DNA from: Methanopyri archaeon
GTDB taxonomy: Archaea; JAADCQ01; Methanopyri; Methanopyrales; Methanopyraceae
Reading direction: 5' to 3'
Assembly: GCA_013154335.1 (NCBI GenBank)
Contig: JAADCQ010000026.1
Location: 1 to 37,520 of the forward strand
DNA: 37,520 nt
Under the pieces are notes generated by a model, which made no database searches, was not told the origin of the DNA, and was given only the letters and a program-made list of their open reading frames with translations. Positions 1 through 8,097 of this stretch are shown piece after piece; within the stretch, counting starts at the first letter, position 1, and each line of letters begins with the position of its first letter. The position numbers and the translations under genes were made by a program.

Positions 1-40
1 CCCGGCCCGTGTTCATACGTGATTTTCGGGTTTCGAGATG

Positions 41-57
41 GCGAAATTTTTATATAG
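41..57 (+). promoter_or_regulatory. 16S rRNA promoter (BRE and TATA box)
   Basis: A GCGAAA element (41-46), resembling an archaeal BRE, is followed directly by the AT run TTTTTATATA (47-56) in otherwise very GC-rich sequence. With usual archaeal spacing, transcription would start near 77-80, giving a leader of about 140 bases before the mature 16S rRNA. It is the clearest TATA box in the window, as expected for an rRNA gene. Confidence 0.8.
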
Positions 58-116
58 ACCCCGGGAACTAGGGGGCGTGGACGCGGGAAGGAGCCCCCCG
101 ATGGGGCCCCGGGCAA

Positions 117-140
117 CCCCCAGGGGAACGACCCTGGGGG
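117..140 (+). other. Leader hairpin upstream of 16S
   Basis: A perfect 9-base-pair stem (CCCCCAGGG at 117-125, CCCTGGGGG at 132-140) closes a 6-base loop in the predicted pre-16S leader, between the promoter and the processing stem. It may help leader folding or processing; its function is inferred only. Confidence 0.5.
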
Positions 141-152
141 CCCCGGGGCCGA

Positions 153-189
153 CGCAAGCCCGCCCTCGGGGCCGTGAGAGCCCCGCCGC
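153..189 (+). other. Pre-16S processing stem, 5' half (BHB motif)
   Basis: Bases 153-172 pair perfectly with 1720-1739 and 180-189 pair with 1703-1712. Between these helices lies a 4-bp helix, CGTG (173-176) with CACG (1713-1716), with a 3-base AGA bulge on each strand (177-179 and 1717-1719). This is the canonical archaeal bulge-helix-bulge cut by the splicing endonuclease to free pre-16S rRNA. Confidence 0.9.
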
Positions 190-216
190 GGACCCGAATC
201 CTTGCGGCCGCCACCT

Positions 217-1687
<1,471 letters not shown>

Positions 1688-1702
1688 AGCGGCGGGGATG
1701 AT

Positions 1703-1739
1703 GCGGCGGGGCCACGAGAGCCCCGAGGGCGGGCTTGCG
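1703..1739 (+). other. Pre-16S processing stem, 3' half (BHB motif)
   Basis: Partner of the 5' half at 153-189. The inner helix is 1703-1712, the central 4-bp helix CACG 1713-1716, the AGA bulge 1717-1719, and the outer 20-bp helix 1720-1739. Cleavage in both bulges would excise a pre-16S species running from about 178 to about 1718. Confidence 0.9.
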
Positions 1740-1770
1740 CGGGGGGCGATGAACTCCCGCCTTTCCCACA

Positions 1771-1793
1771 ATCGTTACGAGTTCCATAACGAT
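1771..1793. repeat. 23-base palindrome, copy 1 (after 16S)
   Basis: ATCGTTA and TAACGAT are separated by 9 bases (CGAGTTCCA) and preceded by the pyrimidine tract CCCGCCTTTCCCACA. The element lies 31 bases after the rRNA processing stem and 48 bases beyond the stop of the convergent AGOG gene. The same arms with the same 9-base spacing recur at 10570-10592 and 14562-14584. Proposed 3'-end or termination element; function inferred. Confidence 0.7.
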
Positions 1794-1841
1794 ACTCGGG
1801 ATGATCGATACCGCGGTGTCCGAGGGAAGTGAGGAGCCCCT

Positions 1842-2561
1842 TTAGGGGTGACCGAGCAGTTCCCTCACCGTATCGACCACCCTCGCGACCTCCGGGGACG
1901 TCTTCCTGAGCCCCCTGACGACCTCCGGTTTGGGGCTCATCGAGAGCCACAACACCGTGTCCAGGTGGAGGGGAGGCAGTTCCGCACGCCTCGCCACGCG
2001 GTCCCAGAACGTGACCGGGTCCTCGTCCGTTATCCCGCGCGTGATCCTCGTTATCCTCGAGTCGACGGGGATGGGAACCTCGAACGGGTAGGGCACGAAC
2101 TCGCCCGTGATCTCCCTGGCCGCGTACCCGAACGTTTTGACGGCGAAGACGACGGTCTTGGATCCGGGGTCCGTGTCGAGGGCGCGGGCCAGGTCCCTGG
2201 CGAGGGACGTCATGTCGCGGTGGTAACGGTGCACGGCTTCGGTGTCGAGGGATAGGAGGAAGGGGGCGGCCTTGGCGAGCCTTCGGGCCTTCTGTTCGGT
2301 GAGCCTCCTGTTGTTGCGGGAGCGGGGTAGGTATCGGGCGAGGGTCTCGTGCACGGGTTCGTCCTCGGGGGCCCGGGTGAGGGCGTGCGCGGCCTCGTTC
2401 CACCATTCCTCGCCGGGTCCGGAGAGTTGGTAGCTGGTGATGGCTATGGCGATGGTCGCGGCGGCGGCGCGGGCGGGGGGTAGGTGGTGGGTGAGGGTCG
2501 CGACGGCGTGGTACTGCGGGTCGACGTCGCGTTCGATGCGGGCGGCGGTGCGCGGCGTTAT
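1842..2561 (-). CDS. AGOG-type 8-oxoguanine DNA glycosylase/lyase
   Basis: Excises 8-oxoguanine from DNA in base-excision repair; a bifunctional helix-hairpin-helix family glycosylase specific to archaea. The C-terminal two thirds carry the family core: FAVKTFGYAARE, then PFEVPIPVDSRITRIT and PPLHLDTVLWLS. Upstream codons in the same frame, beyond the GTG at 2354, still encode family sequence (VDPQYHAV, then SYQLSGPGEEWW), so the shorter start is wrong. No ATG, GTG or TTG occurs in frame between 2354 and the upstream stop at 2627-2625. ATA at 2561-2559 is proposed as start, giving 239 residues, close to the Pyrobaculum enzyme as I remember it. Likely last gene of the cooS-frh operon. The start is uncertain. 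Confidence 0.85.
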   Translation of the reverse strand: MTPRTAARIERDVDPQYHAVATLTHHLPPARAAAATIAIAITSYQLSGPGEEWWNEAAHALTRAPEDEPVHETLARYLPRSRNNRRLTEQKARRLAKAAPFLLSLDTEAVHRYHRDMTSLARDLARALDTDPGSKTVVFAVKTFGYAAREITGEFVPYPFEVPIPVDSRITRITRGITDEDPVTFWDRVARRAELPPLHLDTVLWLSMSPKPEVVRGLRKTSPEVARVVDTVRELLGHP

Positions 2562-2587
2562 GGGTTTTAATAAGGAAACTATCCTGT

Positions 2588-3043
2588 TTACGATTTCTTC
2601 CTGAGTATGACGCGGCAGTGTCCCCTACCCTCCGGTTCGTGCTCGAGTTCCATCTCCTCGTCGAGGGCTTCGAGTATCTCCTGGAGCATGGTGGTGAAGG
2701 CGCAGACGTTGTACCCGTACACGTGTTCCTCGAGGTTGGGGTGTTCCTCGACGAAGGCGTCGATGAGGTCCCGTGGGCAGATGCGGCATCCCCTGACGTG
2801 GACGACGGTTTCGCCGTCCTTCTCCTCCTTCTCGGTGTTGGCGCCGAGGAAGCTTTCGGCGATGCTCACGGCGAGTTCGATGGGGTCTTTTTCCTTGAGT
2901 TCGGGGTGTTCCTCGAGCATGGCTTTGACGGCGTTCCTGCAGACCATGCGTCTGAGGGTGGGGGCCTTGTTGCCGAGTAGTTGTGCGGACGTCACGACGT
3001 AGGAGTAGAGGAAGTAGCGGAGGAAATCGCGGGGTTCGATCAT
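2588..3043 (-). CDS. Small Cys-containing protein, V4R-like, unknown function
   Basis: A 151-residue soluble protein starting at ATG 3043. I do not recognise a named family with certainty. The second half has the pattern VHVRGCRICPRD, then YGYNVCAFTTML, then GHCRVILRKK. These spaced cysteines and the alternating strand/helix pattern recall the V4R/hydrocarbon-binding fold also seen at the C-terminus of the regulator at 11067-11807. It follows frhB after 71 bases holding a strong hairpin, so it is probably cotranscribed with the CODH/F420 genes and may be a small sensor or ligand-binding partner of that system. That role is inferred from position only. Confidence 0.7.
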   Translation of the reverse strand: MIEPRDFLRYFLYSYVVTSAQLLGNKAPTLRRMVCRNAVKAMLEEHPELKEKDPIELAVSIAESFLGANTEKEEKDGETVVHVRGCRICPRDLIDAFVEEHPNLEEHVYGYNVCAFTTMLQEILEALDEEMELEHEPEGRGHCRVILRKKS

Positions 3044-3049
3044 GTGGGT

Positions 3050-3085
3050 CCCGCGCCCCCCAGGGGCGTTGGTGGGGGGCGCGGG
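3050..3085 (-). other. Strong GC hairpin between frhB and next gene
   Basis: A perfect 12-bp inverted repeat (CCCGCGCCCCCC at 3050-3061, GGGGGGCGCGGG at 3074-3085) with a 12-base loop. On the transcribed minus strand it begins 29 bases after the frhB stop and ends 6 bases before the ATG at 3043, so it covers the place where a ribosome-binding site would sit. It may act as an mRNA processing or stability element, attenuator or translational block. Confidence 0.6.
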
Positions 3086-3114
3086 GTGTCGGCGGGACAA
3101 AAGGGTGTCGGGGG

Positions 3115-4029
3115 TTAGAGGGGCACGTTGGGGTGGTAGGGGCGCCAGGTGGCGCACTTGGAGGCCTGGATGCGGGTCTTCTTGTCTTCGGAGAGTTTCT
3201 CCACGAGGTTCAGGTTGCCCTCCTCGGGGTCCTTGGTCTCGAGGACGTCGTTCTCGACGGCGGATTGGACGAGTTCTTCGGCGGTTTCGGTCCTGACTAT
3301 GAGTACGTTCCACCCGTCGGGGGCTCCGACGGATCCGACGCTGACGTCGGCTTCCTCGGCGGTGAAGTCGGTGCAGTACTCGCAGGCTTCGTTCGAGTAG
3401 CGGCCTAGTTCCTTGACGGGTACGGTGTGTTCCTCGCCGTCCTTGGTGAGGACTATGAACTTGCCCTTGCTTATGTCCATGCGCTCGACGTCGTCGATGT
3501 CGACGTTCATGTCCTTGAGTAGGGCCAGGAGGTTGTCGTACTCGAAGTTCTCGGTGCAGAATATGCCGACGGTTAGGGCTACGGCGTCGGTGTCGGGTAG
3601 GCCGTACGGGTACTTCTGGGCCTTCCTGACGGCCGTGATCTGGCAGGGTGTTCCGACGATGGCCACGGATTCGTGGGCGGCGAGGGCTTCGTTGAGGAGG
3701 GATACGTTGGGTGATATGGAGTACTTGGAGCCGGCGGCTTCGATGAGTTCGTCGGGGTCGGTGATGATCCTGGGTTCGGGTTTCCAGCCGTTCTTCTTGA
3801 CGGCGGCCACGACGGCGTCGACGTGGCCCTCGTCCAGGGCGTGTGCGAGTAGGGCGGTGGTGGTTCCTCCGTCCTGTCCGGCCTCGCGTACGCGTTCGTC
3901 GGTGGCCCTGGTGAGGAGGACGGTCCTGTACTCGCCGACTAGTTCGGGGTCGAGGGGTCTCTCGCCGCCGTCGGTTCCGGTCTCGGTCTCTTCCTCCTTG
4001 CCCACGAGTTTGCGGAGGATCTTACGCAT
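3115..4029 (-). CDS. frhB: F420-reducing hydrogenase beta subunit (FrhB-like)
   Basis: FrhB-family flavin/iron-sulfur subunit, the site where coenzyme F420 is reduced or F420H2 oxidised in F420-dependent oxidoreductases; cytoplasmic. The 304-residue protein has the family landmarks DGGTTTALLAHAL near residue 53, GSKYSISPN near 100, VGTPCQITAVRKA near 124-136, FCTENF, and CEYCTDF with later cysteines for an Fe-S cluster. Length is typical of FrhB, with a charged N-terminal extension of about 35 residues. It starts at ATG 4029, 7 bases after the frhG stop. It is the piece that makes F420 the likely electron partner of the neighbouring CooS homologue. FrhB proteins also serve non-hydrogenase enzymes, so the family does not prove H2 chemistry. 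Confidence 0.92.
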   Translation of the reverse strand: MRKILRKLVGKEEETETGTDGGERPLDPELVGEYRTVLLTRATDERVREAGQDGGTTTALLAHALDEGHVDAVVAAVKKNGWKPEPRIITDPDELIEAAGSKYSISPNVSLLNEALAAHESVAIVGTPCQITAVRKAQKYPYGLPDTDAVALTVGIFCTENFEYDNLLALLKDMNVDIDDVERMDISKGKFIVLTKDGEEHTVPVKELGRYSNEACEYCTDFTAEEADVSVGSVGAPDGWNVLIVRTETAEELVQSAVENDVLETKDPEEGNLNLVEKLSEDKKTRIQASKCATWRPYHPNVPL

Positions 4030-4035
4030 CGTGGT

Positions 4036-4761
4036 TCACCCCCTGGTGGTCTTGAAGGAGCGTGGGCAGCTCGCGAAGCAGGTGCCGCATCTGATGCATC
4101 TCTCCTGTCTGATGACGGGTTTCTCGTCCATGACGATGGCCATGGCGGGGCACGCGGTGGAGCAGGTGCCGCAGCCGACGCAGAAGAGGTCCTTCTCTAT
4201 GACGTCGAGGTCGCATCCCAGGCAGAGGTCCTTGTTGGACGTGAGTAGGACGTCTTCGACGGGTAGTTCCGGGCCGGTGACGGGTGCGGGTAGGTCCGGT
4301 TTGAGGGCGTGGTAGTCGCCGGAGAGTACCTTGTAGGGTCTGAGGGCTTCCTCGTCCCTCTCGTCGAGGGCTTGGAGGAAGGCGGCTATGGCGTCGGTGG
4401 TGGGTGGGCATCCGGTGATGGCGTAGTCGGTGTCGGTGAACTTGGCGGCCGGGAAGACGGTGAAGTGGTACCTGTCCGGGTCCCTCATGCCGATGACGTG
4501 TCTCTCGAAGCCTCCGGTGGCGGCGCAGGATCCGAGGGATACCACGGTGCCGACGGCCGAGGTCGTTTCCTGGAGTTTTTCGAGGGTCTCGTGGTCCGTG
4601 AAGTCGACGGCTCCGTCGATGAAGAGGACGTCGGCGTCGGGTTTGCCGGTGTCGCCGTCCAGGCTGGACCAGACTATCTCGTGGCCGGTTTCGTGGCACG
4701 CTTCCTCGAGGTTGCGGGCGCAGGCGCCGCACGCCATGAGGGAGAGTACGGCGATCTTCAT
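4036..4761 (-). CDS. frhG: F420-reducing hydrogenase gamma subunit (FrhG-like)
   Basis: Electron-transfer small subunit of the F420-reducing hydrogenase type. The N-terminal half is a NiFe-hydrogenase small-subunit domain with all four proximal-cluster cysteines: CGAC (C11, C14), SLGSCAATGG (C78) and TGCPPT (C117). The C-terminal half is ferredoxin-like: CLGCD, CVGCGTCSTACP and CIRCGTCFASCP, enough for further [4Fe-4S] clusters leading to FrhB. At 241 residues it is of usual size. The ATG at 4761 follows the frhA-like stop by 13 bases. Unlike its large-subunit partner it keeps its cluster ligands, so an electron path from FrhA or CooS through FrhG to FrhB looks intact. Confidence 0.93.
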   Translation of the reverse strand: MKIAVLSLMACGACARNLEEACHETGHEIVWSSLDGDTGKPDADVLFIDGAVDFTDHETLEKLQETTSAVGTVVSLGSCAATGGFERHVIGMRDPDRYHFTVFPAAKFTDTDYAITGCPPTTDAIAAFLQALDERDEEALRPYKVLSGDYHALKPDLPAPVTGPELPVEDVLLTSNKDLCLGCDLDVIEKDLFCVGCGTCSTACPAMAIVMDEKPVIRQERCIRCGTCFASCPRSFKTTRG

Positions 4762-4774
4762 CTCGGGTCACCCC

Positions 4775-5866
4775 TCAGTGGGTGAGGCAGCGGCCGGAGA
4801 GGCCGAGGGCTTTGATCACGGTCGGGGCGTGTTCCTCCTCGAGGTCCTTCAGGACGCGGCCGGCGACCGCGGCCTTGACGTTGGAGGGTGTCACCATGAG
4901 GGCCTCGTCGACGCGGTCGTTCCTCAGCTTGATCGTGACGAGTAGGGTTCCTTCCGGGGCTTCGACGGCCGCGTGGCCTTCCCCGGAGGTGTACTCGACG
5001 TCGGTCTTCACGTCGGCGTTGGGGTCGAGGTTCTCGGAGGTCTCGGCGATCTTTTCGAGGGATTCGACGATCTCCTCGGCCTTGGCGGTGTAGGCGTCGA
5101 GTGGGTGGTCGGTGAGGTTCTTCCTGGCTTGGGGGCCGACGAGTGTCGGGTTACCGTCCACGAGGGCGACGTGGTTGTTGGCGAGTTCGAGGGCGCTCTT
5201 CATGCGGTAGAACTCGTCGGGCGGTACGATCTCGACGTCGTCGGGGGTCAGGTCGGCCTTGTAGCCGGGTTCGCCGTACGTTTCCACGTTCATCTCGGCC
5301 TGGATCTCGTCCTTGAGGTCGTCGACGGCGGATGCGGTGTCGTCCTTGATCTTCTCGGCGGTCTCGAGGGCTTCCTTGGCGGCGTTCTCCACCTTGGCGG
5401 TGGGGATGGTCTCGAGTTCGAGTCCTCCGGGTGTTATGGCGGGTGGGTGGTCGGGTTTGCGTCCCAGGGCGTGGAGCACCTTCTTGGCGGCTTTGATCAC
5501 GGTGTAGAGGGCGTCGGCGTCGAGGTCGAGGTCGGATTTGAGGAGGCTCGTGGCGTGGGATCTCACGGTGTTGGCGGCGTTGAGGGCTTCCCTGGCCTCG
5601 GTGGCGGCGTCGGGTACCTGGACTTCGAGGGCGTTCTCGATGGCTTCGGCCACGGCGAGGCCGGCGCTGGCGTCGCAGCCCGCGCAGACCCTTTCGGCGG
5701 CCACGATCGCGAACTCGGGGTGTTTCTCGAGTACCAGGGTTTCCCAGGCTAGGGGGGTGGTGCTGGAGCATACCTCGGCGTTGACTATCACGCCGTCGGA
5801 GACCTCCATGACGGCGTGGATGTCGCCCGGGGTGCCGGTCGGGATGCGTACGGTCTTGATCTCCAT
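4775..5866 (-). CDS. frhA: FrhA-like NiFe-hydrogenase large subunit, degenerate active site
   Basis: Homologue of the F420-reducing hydrogenase large subunit, 363 residues against roughly 400 in the usual family. Family landmarks remain: RVCAGC (C61, C64) for the N-terminal RxCxxC, AITPGG, and VTPSNVKAAVAGR near the end. The C-terminal DPCxxCxxH becomes G-L-S-G-R-C-L-T-H (355-363), so the first of that Cys pair is Ser357 and the Asp-Pro is lost. The EAPRG motif reads EAPEG. The protein stops right after the His, so there is no tail for the maturation protease, and no frhD-like protease gene is present. A functional Ni-Fe centre therefore looks unlikely. It is second in the cooS operon. The symbol denotes homology, not proven activity. 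Confidence 0.85.
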   Translation of the reverse strand: MEIKTVRIPTGTPGDIHAVMEVSDGVIVNAEVCSSTTPLAWETLVLEKHPEFAIVAAERVCAGCDASAGLAVAEAIENALEVQVPDAATEAREALNAANTVRSHATSLLKSDLDLDADALYTVIKAAKKVLHALGRKPDHPPAITPGGLELETIPTAKVENAAKEALETAEKIKDDTASAVDDLKDEIQAEMNVETYGEPGYKADLTPDDVEIVPPDEFYRMKSALELANNHVALVDGNPTLVGPQARKNLTDHPLDAYTAKAEEIVESLEKIAETSENLDPNADVKTDVEYTSGEGHAAVEAPEGTLLVTIKLRNDRVDEALMVTPSNVKAAVAGRVLKDLEEEHAPTVIKALGLSGRCLTH

Positions 5867-5879
5867 ACGGGAGGTTCCC

Positions 5880-5891
5880 CTTTTCGAAAAG
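5880..5891. other. Palindrome in the cooS-frhA gap
   Basis: CTTTTCGAAAAG is a perfect 12-base palindrome in the 49-base gap between the cooS stop and the frhA-like start. Its role is unknown; it could be a processing site or a weak internal regulatory element. Confidence 0.35.
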
Positions 5892-5915
5892 TTATTGGGG
5901 GTGAAGAAGGAAGGC

Positions 5916-7832
5916 TTAGATACCTAGGCGCTTCCTCTTCTCCTCGATCTTCTCGGCCAGGATCTCCGCGGCCTTGACCATGTCCGTCTCCAGGATCAGC
6001 TCGCCTCCCGTCAGGTCGGGGAGGTCCTCGAGCAGCGTCTTGGTGACGACCTCGCTGCCCGTGACCGGCGGTATCGGGCTCACGTGTAGGGTGATACCCA
6101 GCGCCAGGGCGGAGCAGCCGTCCGCCAGGGCCTGTTCCTCCAGCCACTGCGGGGCGCTGGCGACGGCGGGCACGTCCGGGATGTCGATCTCCTCGCCGGT
6201 CTGCTCCCTGAGTATCTCGGCGATCTCGAAGACCAGGTGCTCGATCTTACCGATGGCCAGACACGGTCCGTAGTGCAGCACGGGCGGTATACCTAGCTCC
6301 TCGCACACCTGTCTGAGGTTCTCGCCCGCGAGCTTGGCGGCCTCGGGGTTGAAGAGCCCGGCGTTGGCCAGGGCCCCGTTCACGCATCCGGCTCCGAGGA
6401 CGAGGATGTCCCTCTTGATCAGCTCCTTGGCCAGCGTGGCCGCGGGCACGTTGTGACCGCCGCTCGACAGGTTGGTACAACCGACGACGGCGGCTACTCC
6501 CCTGATCGTGCCCTCGGTGATGAGCTCGAGCACGTTCTCCCAGCCGACGGCCTCCTCTATCGAGAAGTAACCGAAGCCGACGACGTTCTCGTGCTTGTGC
6601 GTCGGGTTGTAGGTCTTGCCCTCGAGCTTGGACCTGCGCTGCTTGAAGGCCTCGATGGCCTTCTTGACGACGGTCTCGGCGACCTTCTCGGCCTCGTCCG
6701 GGTCCCAGGTGATGAGCTCGGCTCCCCACACCTTGGCCACGTCGTCCACGGCCATGAGCTTGACGTCCAGCTTCTCGCCGTAGAACTTGAGGCCCGGGAA
6801 CGTGCAGTTGAACTCGCTCACGATCGCGTCGACCAGGCCGGTGGCGGCGAGGGCCTCGGTCGTGAAGTTGTTACCGGCGAAGCCCGCGTACGTGTCGGGT
6901 AGGTGCTCGGCCCTGGCCTCGAAGTCGTCTCCCACGCACGTGGCTCCTATGATGCGGATGCCCTTGGCGCCCGCCGCCTTGGCCTCGTCCTCGAGTTTCT
7001 CGGCGGCGTCGGTCAGGTACTTCTGCAGGGGCATCTGGTGACCCGTGGTCATGATGTTGACGTAGTCCGGGTCCAGGATACCGGGACCGCCTTCGGTCTT
7101 GGTGATCTCGGGGCTGCCGAACAGGATGTCGTTGATCATCTCGACGCCGAACAGCGCGATCGGGCCCGTGATCAGTCCGAGCCTGAGCGTGTGGAGGAGC
7201 ATGTCCTCGGGGTCGGAGTTCAGGTTGGTGCTCGTCTTGACGAGGGCGTCGTGGATCTCGGACTTGGCTCCGCCCGGGATCAGGCCCATCTCCTCGTACA
7301 TCTCCACCCTCCAGTCGGGGACGACGGCCTTGAACACCTCGGACTCCTCGTACCTAGGCTTGTAGATGTCCTCGAGGATGAAGTCGGCGATCTCCTCGGC
7401 CACGTCCTCGGGCTTGCCGGACGCGTCGATCCCGTAGACTTCGGCCGCGTACTCGAGGGCCTTCTCGTCCCTCACCTCGTACGGGGACTCCTCGTCGGGC
7501 ACGGACTTGAGGGCCCTGGCGGCGTTCTCGAGGCAGTGCACGTAGCACGCGGTACCGGCGGCCACGTGCCTCAGGAAGTTCCTGGCCACGATCACGTCCG
7601 CGGTGGCTCCGCACACGCCTCTCGGGGTCTTCTCGGTTATCCTACAGGGGCCGTTGGAACAGATGTTGCACCAGACGCCCTGCTTACCGTACGGGCACTT
7701 GGGGAACTGGACGGGCCACCTGATGTGCGGGGTCTCGATCTCGGGGATCTCCTCGTTGAGTTCCTTCGCGTGCTCGACGAGGGGCTTGACGACCTCGTCC
7801 GTGTACGGGCAACCGTTCTTCTTCTCGGCCAT
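5916..7832 (-). CDS. cooS: CooS-type Ni carbon-monoxide dehydrogenase homologue
   Basis: A 638-residue homologue of the monofunctional homodimeric Ni-Fe-S CO dehydrogenases. Compared from memory with Carboxydothermus CODH-II, all six C-cluster ligands are present (H265, C299, C343, C452, C483, C524), as are the B-cluster cysteines (C55, C58, C63, C74). Differences: the second D-cluster Cys is Trp54 (C46 kept); the catalytic-His position in AAGTACYVH is Tyr97; the catalytic Lys of the EKA motif is Gln567 (EEQALADG). The metal site is thus kept while the acid/base residues and part of the D-cluster are altered. No CooF or CooC-like gene is nearby; frhAGB follow immediately. First gene of the operon, ATG 7832, with GGTGGTG upstream. 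Confidence 0.9.
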   Translation of the reverse strand: MAEKKNGCPYTDEVVKPLVEHAKELNEEIPEIETPHIRWPVQFPKCPYGKQGVWCNICSNGPCRITEKTPRGVCGATADVIVARNFLRHVAAGTACYVHCLENAARALKSVPDEESPYEVRDEKALEYAAEVYGIDASGKPEDVAEEIADFILEDIYKPRYEESEVFKAVVPDWRVEMYEEMGLIPGGAKSEIHDALVKTSTNLNSDPEDMLLHTLRLGLITGPIALFGVEMINDILFGSPEITKTEGGPGILDPDYVNIMTTGHQMPLQKYLTDAAEKLEDEAKAAGAKGIRIIGATCVGDDFEARAEHLPDTYAGFAGNNFTTEALAATGLVDAIVSEFNCTFPGLKFYGEKLDVKLMAVDDVAKVWGAELITWDPDEAEKVAETVVKKAIEAFKQRRSKLEGKTYNPTHKHENVVGFGYFSIEEAVGWENVLELITEGTIRGVAAVVGCTNLSSGGHNVPAATLAKELIKRDILVLGAGCVNGALANAGLFNPEAAKLAGENLRQVCEELGIPPVLHYGPCLAIGKIEHLVFEIAEILREQTGEEIDIPDVPAVASAPQWLEEQALADGCSALALGITLHVSPIPPVTGSEVVTKTLLEDLPDLTGGELILETDMVKAAEILAEKIEEKRKRLGI

Positions 7833-7890
7833 GGGGCACCACCTGTTCGGGTTTGTTCTGACGTTTCCGGGACCGGGTGCGGGCGGCCCG

Positions 7891-7897
7891 TTTATAA
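7891..7897 (-). promoter_or_regulatory. cooS operon TATA box
   Basis: On the minus strand the sequence reads CTTATAAAC, an archaeal TATA box about 60 bases before the cooS ATG. Predicted transcription start is near 7867-7870, giving a leader of about 36 bases that contains the GGTGGTG ribosome-binding site. It lies in the 265-base divergent gap before the plus-strand gene at 8098. Confidence 0.65.
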
Positions 7898-7966
7898 GTC
7901 TGTCGATGTAGTTCTAACGTTTGACATTAATCGAACAAGGGGCCATCGGGGACTCCGAACGGCACC

Positions 7967-8071
7967 GTTGTAAACGCACGCACACGGGCCCGCATCACGC
8001 GTGAAACGAGGTCCCCCGCGGAAAATCGGGTTTCACCGCAACGGATAAACGGGATCCGAACCGTTTACAAC
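7967..8071. repeat. Spaced inverted repeat in divergent gap
   Basis: GTTGTAAACG (7967-7976) and its exact complement CGTTTACAAC (8062-8071) lie 85 bases apart between the divergent cooS and 8098 genes. In GC-rich DNA a 10-base AT-containing match is notable. The arms could be paired operator half-sites for a regulator acting on one or both promoters; this is inference. Confidence 0.4.
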
Positions 8072-8097
8072 CGTACCCACGGTCGGAGGCGAGCCCC

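Noticed and set aside
1834-1848. CCCC-TTTA-GGGG hairpin as 16S terminator
   Set aside because: Only four base pairs and overlapping the AGOG stop; the palindrome at 1771-1793 is a better candidate.
1842-2354. A 170-residue version of the AGOG gene starting at GTG 2354
   Set aside because: Family residues (VDPQYHAV, SYQLSGPGEEWW) continue upstream in the same frame, so this would remove conserved structure.
4775-4780. Selenocysteine read-through at the TGA ending the FrhA-like gene
   Set aside because: Methanopyrus has selenoproteins, but here the TGA follows the final His of the large-subunit motif, where the mature subunit normally ends, and the downstream frame has no family residues.
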